Below are positions 14,481 through 21,839 of a DNA stretch of 23,143 nucleotides, in pieces. The DNA lies in NCBI GenBank assembly GCA_934271245.1, contig CAKQQY010000029.1, positions 1 through 23,143 on the forward strand, read 5' to 3'. The stretch comes from an uncultured Clostridia bacterium (GTDB taxonomy: Bacteria > Bacillota > Clostridia > Christensenellales > Borkfalkiaceae). Numbering within the stretch: the stretch's first letter is position 1; every line of letters begins with the position of its first letter. The notes beneath the pieces were generated by a model that saw only the letters and a program-made list of their open reading frames with translations, was not told the DNA's origin and ran no database searches. Made by a program: the position numbers and the translations under genes.

Positions 14481-14509
14481 TTGATAAAAACCACAATATA
14501 TGGTATAAT
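14481..14509 (+). promoter_or_regulatory. Promoter of the type IIA topoisomerase operon
   Basis: TTGATA (14481-14486) and a perfect TATAAT (14504-14509) are separated by 17 bases, about 45 bases before the ATG at 14554, which has a GGAG ribosome-binding site. Confidence 0.75.
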
Positions 14510-14553
14510 CTAACGGATACGAAACTACTAAATGACTAATTGCGGAGAAAATC

Positions 14554-16500
14554 ATGTCTAAAAACTATAAAGCGGAAGATATTAAAATCCTCGAAGGGTT
14601 AGACGCCGTAAGAATGCGTCCCGGTATGTATATCGGCACGACGAGCGTTAAAGGTCTTCACCATATTTTATGGGAAATCGTCGATAACGCCATCGACGAA
14701 GCCGCCAACGGATACGCCGACAAAATCAACATAGAATTATATAAAGACGGCAGCGTTTCCGTCGAAGACAACGGCAGAGGAATCCCTACGGATATTCACC
14801 CCAAAACGGGCGTTTCCGGCGTGGAAGTCGTCTTTACTCAACTGCACGCCGGCGGTAAATTCGACGCTTCTAACTATAATTATTCGGGCGGACTTCACGG
14901 CGTAGGCGCGTCGGTCACCAACGCTCTTTCCGAATGGCTTAAAGTAAAGGTTTATAAAAACACCGTTTTCGAAATGGAGTTCCATAGTTATAAAGACGAA
15001 AAAACCGGCAAGATGAAATCGGGTATTCCCGTCGCTCCTTTACGCGACACAAAGGAAAAAACTCAAAAACACGGCACGTTCGTTCAGTTTAAGCCGGACA
15101 GAACGGTTTTCGAAACGGTAGAGTTTAACCCCGACACCATCTTAAAGAGATTAAAAGAACTCGCTTTTTTAAACAAGGGGTTGGAAATAAACTTCCATAA
15201 CGAAAAGAACAACGATTATCACCGCTATAAATACGACGGCGGTATAAAGGATTTCGTTAAATACTTAAACGAAGGCAAAACCGTTTTGTACGACGAACCC
15301 CTTTACGCCAAAGAACAAAAAGACGGCGTTATCGTCGAGTTTGCCATTCAGCATACCGACGCGTACGTTGACAGCGTGTATTCTTTCGTAAACAATATTC
15401 CTACGTCCGAAGGCGGTATGCACGAAACGGGGTTCCGCTCGGGGCTTACCAAGTCGCTGAACGATTACGCGAGAGATAAAAACTACTTGAAAGACAAAGA
15501 CGATAATTTAACCGGCGACGATTTTAAGGAAGGTCTTACGGCAATTTTATCCATAAAAATGCAGAACGTTCAGTTCGAAGGGCAGACCAAGGGCAAACTC
15601 GGTAATCCCGAAGCAAGACCTGCCGTCGAAGGCGTTACGATTTCCGAACTTTCCGTTTTAATGAAAGATAAAAAACTCGGCAAGGTTTTCGATAAAATCA
15701 TCGAAAAAGCAATGAACGCCGCGAAAGTAAGGCTCGCCGCCAAAAAAGCCAAAGAAATCGCAAGGGCGGCAAAAAGCATAGAATCGCAGAACCTTGTCGG
15801 AAAACTCGCCGCGTGTTCGGGCAGAAAAGCCGAACAGAACGAGTTGTTCATAGTCGAAGGCGATTCGGCGGGCGGCAGCGCGAAACAGGCAAGAATAAGG
15901 CAGTTTCAGGCGATTTTGCCCCTTCGCGGAAAACCCCTTAACGTAGAAAAGAAAAAACTCGACCAGATTCTTCAGAACGAAGAAATAAGAACGATTATTT
16001 CCGCTCTCGGCACCGGCATAGGTCCCGAATTCGACATGGAAAGCCTTAAATACCATAAGGTAATCATTCTTTCCGATGCCGACGTCGACGGAAGTCATAT
16101 AAGAATACTTCTTTTGACCTTCTTTTTCAGGTATATGAGAGATCTGATAAACGAAGGACACGTATTTATCGGTATGCCGCCGCTTTACAAGGTTTATAAA
16201 GGCAACGTGGAAGAATACGCTTACGACGATAAAGAATTGCAGGATAAGATTGATAAGGTCGGCAGGGGGTATCAGATACAGAGATACAAAGGTTTAGGCG
16301 AAATGGATCCCGCGCAGTTGTGGGAAACGACCATGGACCCCGAAAAACGTAATCTTATGCAGGTAACCATAGAAGACGCAACCGAAGCGGACAGACTTAT
16401 CACCATTTTAATGGGCGACGAAGTTTCGGCGAGAAAGCAGTATATCTTCGATAATTCCGACTTCAACCGCGAAGACGGATTCAAAAAGGTAAAACGTTAA
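14554..16500 (+). CDS. parE: Type IIA DNA topoisomerase subunit B (ParE/GyrB)
   Basis: A 648-residue ATPase subunit of a type II topoisomerase. The GHKL ATPase domain shows EIVDNAIDEA (Glu41, Asn45), DNGRGIP and the SGGLHGVGASVTNALSEW loop. The transducer contains FEGQTKGKLGNPEAR. The TOPRIM domain has EGDSAGGSAKQ and LSDADVDGSHI, and the C-terminus has QRYKGLGEMDPAQLWETTMDP. FEGQTKGKLG and GASVxNALSEWL resemble Bacillota ParE, while LNVEKKKLDQILQNEEIRTIISALGTGIG resembles GyrB, so the B subunit alone does not decide between gyrase and topoisomerase IV. The A subunit 16 bases downstream lacks a GyrA box, which favours topoisomerase IV. A database annotation as GyrB would not be surprising. 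Confidence 0.85.
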   Translation: MSKNYKAEDIKILEGLDAVRMRPGMYIGTTSVKGLHHILWEIVDNAIDEAANGYADKINIELYKDGSVSVEDNGRGIPTDIHPKTGVSGVEVVFTQLHAGGKFDASNYNYSGGLHGVGASVTNALSEWLKVKVYKNTVFEMEFHSYKDEKTGKMKSGIPVAPLRDTKEKTQKHGTFVQFKPDRTVFETVEFNPDTILKRLKELAFLNKGLEINFHNEKNNDYHRYKYDGGIKDFVKYLNEGKTVLYDEPLYAKEQKDGVIVEFAIQHTDAYVDSVYSFVNNIPTSEGGMHETGFRSGLTKSLNDYARDKNYLKDKDDNLTGDDFKEGLTAILSIKMQNVQFEGQTKGKLGNPEARPAVEGVTISELSVLMKDKKLGKVFDKIIEKAMNAAKVRLAAKKAKEIARAAKSIESQNLVGKLAACSGRKAEQNELFIVEGDSAGGSAKQARIRQFQAILPLRGKPLNVEKKKLDQILQNEEIRTIISALGTGIGPEFDMESLKYHKVIILSDADVDGSHIRILLLTFFFRYMRDLINEGHVFIGMPPLYKVYKGNVEEYAYDDKELQDKIDKVGRGYQIQRYKGLGEMDPAQLWETTMDPEKRNLMQVTIEDATEADRLITILMGDEVSARKQYIFDNSDFNREDGFKKVKR

Positions 16501-16516
16501 AAGACAGGGATAAACG

Positions 16517-18931
16517 ATGGAAAACGAAAAAGGTTTAATATTCAATTCGCTTGACGAAGTATTCAAAACTTCTATGCTTGCGTACGCGGAAGACGTTATT
16601 TTAGACAGAGCATTGCCGCGTGTGGAAGACGGCTTAAAACCCGTTCAGCGCAGAATTTTATACGCAATGAACGAAATGGGGCTTACCCCCGATAAACCGC
16701 ATAAAAAATGCGCCAAAATCGTCGGCGACTGTTTAGGTAAATATCATCCGCACGGGGACTCTTCCGTATACGGCGCGCTGGTACATATGGCGCAGGAATT
16801 CAATATGCGTATGCCCTTAATCGACGGACACGGAAACTTCGGTACGATAGACGGCGACGGGGCGGCGGCTTACAGATACACCGAAGCAAGGCTTACTCCG
16901 CTTGCGCTGGAACTTTTAGCCGATATAGATAAAGATACCGTAGATTTCGCGCTTAACTTCGACGATTCTCTGGAAGAACCGAAAACGTTGCCCGGAAGAT
17001 TTCCTAACCTTCTCGTAAACGGCGCGACGGGCATAGCGGTAGGTCTTGCGACGAACATTCCGACACACAACCTTTCCGAAGTCATAAACGGTACCGTGGC
17101 GTTTATCGATAATCCGAAAATTTCGCTTGCCGAAACGATGAAGTATATCAAAGCGCCCGACTTTCCTACGGGCGGTTATATAATCGCGGGGGAAGAACTT
17201 ACCGAAGCGTATAAAACGGGCAGGGGGAAAATTAAAATCCGCGCCCGCGTAAACGTGGAAACGAACGGCGAAAAACAAAATCTCGTAATATCCGAAATAC
17301 CGTATCAGGTGAACAAAGCGACGCTTCTTAAAAAGATATCGGATATGAGCGAAGAAAAGGAATTTTTACAGGATAAAATCGCCGACGTGGTAGACGAATC
17401 GGACAGAAACGGTATGCGCGCCATTATCAAACTCAAAAAGGGCGCGGACGCGAAAGCGGTTATCGCGTATCTTTATAAAAATTCCGATCTGGAAGTTTCT
17501 TACGGTATCAACATGGTTGCCATCGCCAACGGCAAACCTAAACAGATGGGACTTATGGAAATCATAGGTTACTACGTAAATTACCAGAGAGAAGTCGTTT
17601 TAAGGCGTAGTAAATTCGACCTTGAAAGAGCCAAAGAAAGAGCGCATATCTTAGAAGGTCTTATAATCGCCGTAAAGAATATCGACGAAGTAGTAAAGAT
17701 AATCAAAAACGCCGACAATACGCAGGACGCGAGAGTTAAATTACGCAAGCGTTTCGACTTGTCGGAAGTTCAGGCTAACGCCATACTCGATTTACGCCTT
17801 GCAAGACTTACCAAACTCGAAGTAACCAAGTTAGAAGAAGAACTTGCCGCGTTGAAAGAAAAAATCGCTTATCTTACCGAAGTTATCGCAAGCAAAGCGA
17901 AACAAATGGAAATCGTTAAAACCGAACTTCTCGCCATTAAGAAAAAGTACGGCGAAGACAGAAGAACGAGCATATTAAAGGGCAACGACGAAGAGTTGGA
18001 GGTTTCCTCGCCCGAAAACGATTACAAACAGATAGACGATCTGGTTATCGGCTTTACCGAAGGCGGTATGGTCAAAAAGATGACCGAAAAGAACTACAAG
18101 GCAAGCGATAAAAAGGTAAAAGATTCGGTTGCCGCGAGCGATTATCTGAAATTTACCGCAAACGTAAAAAGCGACTGCATGCTTTACGCGTTTACCAACT
18201 TCGGCAACTGCGTGAAGATAAAACTCGATACGATAAAAGAGTGCAGATTCAGAGAAAAAGGGGTTAAATTCACCGAAGTCGCTCAGGGAATAATTAAAAA
18301 CGAATACCCCGTGGCGTTCTTCGGCGTGGGCGAAACAATGCCCGAAGGAAGCCTGCTTTTCTATACGGCGGACGGTATAATCAAAAAGACCGCCTGGAGC
18401 GAATATCAGGTAAATAAAACTTGTTTCCCCGCGATAAAACTTAAAGACGGCGATACTCTTATCGGGGTAGAAGAAGATAAGGCGGACACTACGATTGCTT
18501 TCGTTACCGAAAACGGGTTGTGCCTTAACGCGTATAAAGACGAAATTCCCGAACAGGGCAGAACCGCCGGCGGCGTTAAAGGGATAAACCTTAATAAGGG
18601 CGATAAACTCGTATTCGTTTCGCAGGTAGACGAAGAAGGGGAATTCGTTATTATCACCGATTGCGGCTTCTATAAACGCGTTCTCGCTTCCGATATAGAG
18701 CCTATGGCGAGATACAGAAAGGGCGTTAAAATCTGCGAACTCGGCAAACAAAACAAGATAATTTTCGCAAACTACGTTAAAGACCCTTACGACCTTGCCG
18801 TAATAGACAATTTCGGCGTGGCGTTCAACGTAAACACCGAAGACCTTTCTATCGAAAGCAGAACGCTTAAAGGCAAAACCCTTAAAAACGAAAACAAAAA
18901 GAGAATTCCCGAAAAGGTGTTCAGAATTTAG
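16517..18931 (+). CDS. parC: Type IIA DNA topoisomerase subunit A (ParC/GyrA)
   Basis: An 804-residue DNA-cleaving subunit. The winged-helix/tower core contains RALPRVEDGLKPVQRRILYAM and the quinolone-determining region HPHGDSSVYGALVHMAQ (residues 77-93). The catalytic tyrosine is Tyr121 in AAAYRYTEARLTP. A coiled-coil region (about 360-480) joins the C-terminal beta-pinwheel (about 500-790), with blade motifs such as GRTAGGVKGI. The gyrase-defining QRRGGKG-type GyrA box is not seen; the equivalent first-blade position reads NYKASDKKVKDSV. The acidic residue normally four positions after the key serine is Gly86. The partner subunit lies directly upstream. A stem-loop 41 bases after the stop has a poor T-run on this strand. 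Confidence 0.88.
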   Translation: MENEKGLIFNSLDEVFKTSMLAYAEDVILDRALPRVEDGLKPVQRRILYAMNEMGLTPDKPHKKCAKIVGDCLGKYHPHGDSSVYGALVHMAQEFNMRMPLIDGHGNFGTIDGDGAAAYRYTEARLTPLALELLADIDKDTVDFALNFDDSLEEPKTLPGRFPNLLVNGATGIAVGLATNIPTHNLSEVINGTVAFIDNPKISLAETMKYIKAPDFPTGGYIIAGEELTEAYKTGRGKIKIRARVNVETNGEKQNLVISEIPYQVNKATLLKKISDMSEEKEFLQDKIADVVDESDRNGMRAIIKLKKGADAKAVIAYLYKNSDLEVSYGINMVAIANGKPKQMGLMEIIGYYVNYQREVVLRRSKFDLERAKERAHILEGLIIAVKNIDEVVKIIKNADNTQDARVKLRKRFDLSEVQANAILDLRLARLTKLEVTKLEEELAALKEKIAYLTEVIASKAKQMEIVKTELLAIKKKYGEDRRTSILKGNDEELEVSSPENDYKQIDDLVIGFTEGGMVKKMTEKNYKASDKKVKDSVAASDYLKFTANVKSDCMLYAFTNFGNCVKIKLDTIKECRFREKGVKFTEVAQGIIKNEYPVAFFGVGETMPEGSLLFYTADGIIKKTAWSEYQVNKTCFPAIKLKDGDTLIGVEEDKADTTIAFVTENGLCLNAYKDEIPEQGRTAGGVKGINLNKGDKLVFVSQVDEEGEFVIITDCGFYKRVLASDIEPMARYRKGVKICELGKQNKIIFANYVKDPYDLAVIDNFGVAFNVNTEDLSIESRTLKGKTLKNENKKRIPEKVFRI

Positions 18932-18972
18932 TTTTTCAAGAACAAATTTTTGATTTAACGAATAAAAATAAG

Positions 18973-19001
18973 CGCCCCGTTGACTGTTAGTCGACGGGGC
19001 G
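18973..19001. terminator. Stem-loop after the topoisomerase operon
   Basis: CGCCCCGTTGAC pairs with GTCGACGGGGCG over 12 bp (one G-U) around a five-base loop. On the plus strand it is followed only by TTTGGTGTTG, a weak T-run, while on the minus strand it is followed by CTTATTTTTATTC. It may therefore act mainly against antisense transcripts entering from the right, or as a modest terminator for parC. Confidence 0.6.
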
Positions 19002-19313
19002 TTTGGTGTTGTGGCCTTTAGCGAAAAAACGACCGCCGCTCGGAGCGGTGGAATTAAAAATCTTCAGATAAAAGAAATCCTGCGATGATTCGAATAATCG
19101 GTTACCCGTAAAACGGGCGAGCCGTTTTAATAAGATAAACAAAGGGTAAAATATATTCGAATAACGGGTCTGCTTAAAGCGTAAAATAAAACGGCGTAAG
19201 GTGGAAAGTAAGAACGTTTTCAGTCAGTTTGACGCGGGGTAAAAGGTCTTTGAAACTGTCCGGTATAATCCGATTACGGAAGGGGAAACCGAAATAATTT
19301 ATCGAAAAAAATA
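19002..19313. other. Gene-free structured region, possible non-coding RNA
   Basis: There is no credible open reading frame here, yet several stems can be drawn: CCGCCGCT/AGCGGTGG at about 19034-19052; nested CGGTT/AGCCG with CCCGT/ACGGG inside at about 19099-19124; CAGTTT/AAACTG with an inner GAC/GTC at about 19225-19258; and TCCG...CGGA near 19259-19280. The 10-mer ATTCGAATAA occurs twice (19088-19097, 19155-19164). On the minus strand the first stem is followed by TCGTTTTTT, which would make it a terminator of a leftward RNA. I do not recognise 6S RNA, tmRNA, RNase P, SRP RNA or a riboswitch, and I found no convincing promoter on either strand. Confidence 0.35.
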
Positions 19314-19347
19314 CGCGAAAAAAAGACGCTTCGCGCGAAGCGTCTTT
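19314..19347 (-). terminator. Intrinsic terminator of rpmB
   Basis: A perfect 26-base palindrome (AAAGACGCTTCG and its complement around a central CG) is followed on the minus strand by a T7 run and then CGCG. It starts 18 bases after the rpmB stop codon. Confidence 0.88.
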
Positions 19348-19364
19348 CAAAATTTCTACAAAAC

Positions 19365-19556
19365 TTACGCTCTTTCTACTTTACCGCTTTTCAAGCATCT
19401 TGCGCAAACGTATTCTTTGGATACTTTGCCGTCGGCATGCTTAACGCTTACTTTCTGAAGGTTCGCGTCGTAAGAAACGGGGGTTTTACGGTTGGAGTGG
19501 CTGACCAAATTACCCGAAAGTTTGCCTTTACCGCAAACGCTGCAAATTCTACTCAT
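19365..19556 (-). CDS. rpmB: 50S ribosomal protein L28
   Basis: A 63-residue ribosomal protein of the large subunit. It begins MSRICSVCGKGKLSGNLVSHS and has two CxxC pairs (CSVC near the start, CARC near residue 52), the zinc-binding form of L28. The start at 19556 is fixed by an AGGAGG Shine-Dalgarno eight bases upstream (19565-19570) and by agreement with the family N-terminus; an in-frame extension to 19589 would add eleven unrelated residues and is rejected. It is transcribed divergently from the Asp23-family gene, as rpmB is from yloU in Bacillus, and is closed by a strong terminator. Confidence 0.96.
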   Translation of the reverse strand: MSRICSVCGKGKLSGNLVSHSNRKTPVSYDANLQKVSVKHADGKVSKEYVCARCLKSGKVERA

Positions 19557-19564
19557 ATTAAAAT

Positions 19565-19570
19565 CCTCCT
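19565..19570 (-). promoter_or_regulatory. Shine-Dalgarno deciding the rpmB start
   Basis: AGGAGG on the minus strand, eight bases before the ATG at 19556; it lies inside any longer reading frame and so argues against the upstream start. Confidence 0.85.
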
Positions 19571-19716
19571 GTATGGAACTTTGGTTCAATGTTTTTAACG
19601 GATATACTCTAACATATTATTTAATAAAAAGCAAGAAAAAAAAGGCGACTTTTGGTAAAAAATTATAATATTATTTATATGCGGCGATAAAATTGATAAT
19701 AAGACCGCCTAAATTG

Positions 19717-19745
19717 TTGCAAAATTTTTTTTTATATTGTAAAAT
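19717..19745 (+). promoter_or_regulatory. Promoter of the Asp23-fakA(-recG) operon
   Basis: TTGCAA (19717-19722) and TAAAAT (19740-19745) are separated by 17 bases, in an AT-rich stretch ending about 25 bases before the ATG at 19771. Confidence 0.55.
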
Positions 19746-19770
19746 AAAAATATACTATAAGGAGAATTCT

Positions 19771-20115
19771 ATGGCTGTCAAGACGAATAACATTTACGGC
19801 AAAATCACGATAACCGACAGAACGGTAGGGAAATTTGTTTCGCAAGTTGCTCTCGATTGTTACGGTATCGTGGGGCTTGCTCCGCATAATATTTTCGACG
19901 CCGTGCGTTCTTTCATTCTCGGTACGGAGAGGGGGGTATTCGTTCGCGCGTCGGGCGACAGAATGGTCGTGGAAATTTCCGTCGTTGTTAAATACGGCGT
20001 TTCTATCAAAGCGGTAATCGAAGCATTAAAAGAGTGCGTCAAATATAAAACGGAAAGATTTACCGGCATGATCGTCGACGTTATCGACGTGAACGTGATA
20101 GGCGTAAAAAAATAA
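19771..20115 (+). CDS. Asp23/Gls24 family protein (YloU-like)
   Basis: A 114-residue small protein of the Asp23/Gls24 (DUF322) family, found in Bacillota as envelope-stress-linked or membrane-associated proteins of unclear mechanism. Visible features are the N-terminal GKITITDRTVGKFVSQVALDCYGIVGLAP segment and the repeated beta-strand C-terminal part ending VIDVNVIGVK. The ATG at 19771 has a strong AAGGAG six bases upstream; a longer frame beginning at 19693 has no ribosome-binding site and would span the promoter. It lies 32 bases before fakA and divergent from rpmB, the same order as B. subtilis rpmB-yloU-yloV. A functional link with fatty acid kinase is often suggested by this order but not shown. 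Confidence 0.92.
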   Translation: MAVKTNNIYGKITITDRTVGKFVSQVALDCYGIVGLAPHNIFDAVRSFILGTERGVFVRASGDRMVVEISVVVKYGVSIKAVIEALKECVKYKTERFTGMIVDVIDVNVIGVKK

Positions 20116-20147
20116 AATTTTTTCTCTTTTTTTCGGAGTAATTATAT

Positions 20148-21779
20148 ATGCAAAAAACGATAAACGGCGCAATGCTGAAATCGATGATTTTAACTGCCGC
20201 CAGATTATTGGAAAATAACAGAACAACTATCGACTCTCTTAACGTATTCCCGGTTCCCGACGGAGATACGGGTACGAATATGACGCTCACTATTCAGTCT
20301 GCCGTCAAAGAAGTTTTAAATTGCAAAACCAATAAAATAAGCGACGTGGCGGAATGCATTTCCAAGGGCGCTCTTCGCGGCGCAAGGGGAAATTCCGGCG
20401 TTATCTTGTCGCAGGTATTAAGGGGATTTTGTAACGCGGTCAAAGACGCGAACGAAATCGATTCCAAACTCTTCGCCAAAGGTTTAAGCATGGGGGCGGA
20501 AATCGCTTACGGCGCGGTCAGTAAACCTAAAGAAGGTACTATGCTTACCGTTGCCCGTATGGTTGCGGAACACGCGCAAAGTATAAGATTCAAACAAAGA
20601 GATTTAGAAGTATTCCTTGCGGAAATCGTCAAAAAAGCCAACGAAGCGGTCGAACTTACGCCGACCCTTCTTCCCGTTTTAAGAAAAGCGGGCGTCGTCG
20701 ACTCGGGCGGAAAAGGACTTACCTGTCTTTACGAAGGTATGTACAAAGCGATTATGGGCGAAACGGTGGAAGGAACGACGGCTATGCCCGAATCCACGAG
20801 TTCCGCCGAAACGGCTATGGAACACGCCGATATTATGGCGCTCGGCAACATAGAGTTCGCTTACTGCACGGAATTTTTTATTATCAACTTAAACAAAAAG
20901 ACTACCATTACCGATATAGAAAGACTTAAAGAATACCTGATGACGATAGGCGATTGCGTTATCGTTATAGGCGATCTGGAAATGGTAAAAGTCCACGTTC
21001 ACACCAATCAACCGGGCGCGGCGCTTACGAGAGCCTTGATGCTCGGCGAACTCGACAGGCTTAAAATCGAGAACATGCTCGAAGAAAACCGCGCTTTGAA
21101 GAAGAAGTACGAAGAAGAGAAAAAGCCTATGGGTATGGTGGCGGTTTCCGCCGGCGACGGTCTTACGAGTATTTTCAAAGACCTTATGGTAGACGGCGTT
21201 GTGGAAGGCGGTCAGTCGATGAACCCGTCCGCAAGCGATATTGCGGAATCGGTACAAAGGGTAAACGCCGAAAACGTTTTCGTATTCCCCAACAACAAAA
21301 ATATCATTCTCGCAGCAGAACAGGCTAAATCGCTCGTTACTAATAAAACCATTCACGTCGTTCCGACCAAGAACGTTCCGCAAGGTTTTGCCGCGGTGCT
21401 CGCGTTCAATCCCGATCTGCCCGTAGACGAAAACAAGGCGAACATGATTCACGCGCTCGATTCGGTTACCGTAGGTCAGGTTACTTACGCCGTTAAGAAT
21501 ACGAGAGTAGACGGTTTCGACCTTAAAATCGGTACCATTATGGGGCTTGACAGTAAAAAGATTCTTTGTACGGGTAAAGATTTGTCGCTCGTTGCGTTGG
21601 AACTTATCGAAAAAATGCGTGGCAACGAAGAAATGATTACTCTCTATTACGGAAAAGACGTTCCCGAAAGCGACGCCGAAGCGCTTAAAGAGATTATCGA
21701 AGAAAAATATCCGTCGTGCGACGTGGATATTCATTACGGCGGTCAACCCATTTATTATTACTATATATCGCTTGAATAA
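20148..21779 (+). CDS. fakA: Fatty acid kinase catalytic subunit FakA (YloV, DAK2 domain)
   Basis: A 543-residue soluble kinase of the dihydroxyacetone-kinase-like family. With a fatty-acid-binding FakB (DegV) partner it phosphorylates exogenous fatty acids for phospholipid synthesis. The N-terminal DhaL/Dak2 nucleotide domain (about 1-200) has the Mg-ATP motif NVFPVPDGDTGTNM (Asp38, Asp40), GARGNSGVILSQVLRGF and VVDSGGKGL. A middle domain (about 230-330) contains GDLEMVKVHVHTNQPG, and the C-terminal DegV-like part (about 340-543) follows. Length and order match YloV. A CGGAG ribosome-binding site lies nine bases before the ATG. No FakB gene is in the window, which is usual because fakB genes are often unlinked. 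Confidence 0.94.
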   Translation: MQKTINGAMLKSMILTAARLLENNRTTIDSLNVFPVPDGDTGTNMTLTIQSAVKEVLNCKTNKISDVAECISKGALRGARGNSGVILSQVLRGFCNAVKDANEIDSKLFAKGLSMGAEIAYGAVSKPKEGTMLTVARMVAEHAQSIRFKQRDLEVFLAEIVKKANEAVELTPTLLPVLRKAGVVDSGGKGLTCLYEGMYKAIMGETVEGTTAMPESTSSAETAMEHADIMALGNIEFAYCTEFFIINLNKKTTITDIERLKEYLMTIGDCVIVIGDLEMVKVHVHTNQPGAALTRALMLGELDRLKIENMLEENRALKKKYEEEKKPMGMVAVSAGDGLTSIFKDLMVDGVVEGGQSMNPSASDIAESVQRVNAENVFVFPNNKNIILAAEQAKSLVTNKTIHVVPTKNVPQGFAAVLAFNPDLPVDENKANMIHALDSVTVGQVTYAVKNTRVDGFDLKIGTIMGLDSKKILCTGKDLSLVALELIEKMRGNEEMITLYYGKDVPESDAEALKEIIEEKYPSCDVDIHYGGQPIYYYYISLE

Positions 21780-21806
21780 TTATCGTCCGAATAAAAAGGA
21801 AAAAAA

Positions 21807-21832
21807 GGGAGAGAGAAATCTTTCCCGTTTTT
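21807..21832 (+). promoter_or_regulatory. Stem-loop with T-run between fakA and recG
   Basis: GGGAGAG (21807-21813) can pair with CTTTCCC (21820-21826) over seven bases (one G-U), followed by GTTTTTATT. It resembles a weak intrinsic terminator lying only eight bases before the recG ATG, and it sequesters the only GGGAG purine stretch in the gap. Confidence 0.45.
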
Positions 21833-21839
21833 ATTAGTT

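Noticed and set aside
17975..18751. A 258-codon minus-strand frame inside the topoisomerase A subunit
   Set aside because: Complete overlap with a well-conserved gene, Phe/Tyr/Val-rich shadow composition and no promoter or ribosome-binding site.
19081..19105. A tRNA-like T-arm around GATTCGAATAATC
   Set aside because: The TTCGAAT loop is flanked by a mispaired stem and there is no acceptor stem, D-arm or anticodon arm in the right place on either strand.
19557..19589. An upstream start for L28 adding eleven residues
   Set aside because: The AGGAGG ribosome-binding site lies inside the extension and the family starts at MSR; the ATG at 19556 is correct.
19693..19770. An upstream start for the Asp23-family gene
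   Set aside because: It has no ribosome-binding site and would run through the promoter; the AAGGAG before 19771 fixes the start.
20889..21746. A 285-codon minus-strand frame inside fakA
   Set aside because: Antisense shadow of the conserved FakA frame; the composition and lack of motifs argue against a gene.
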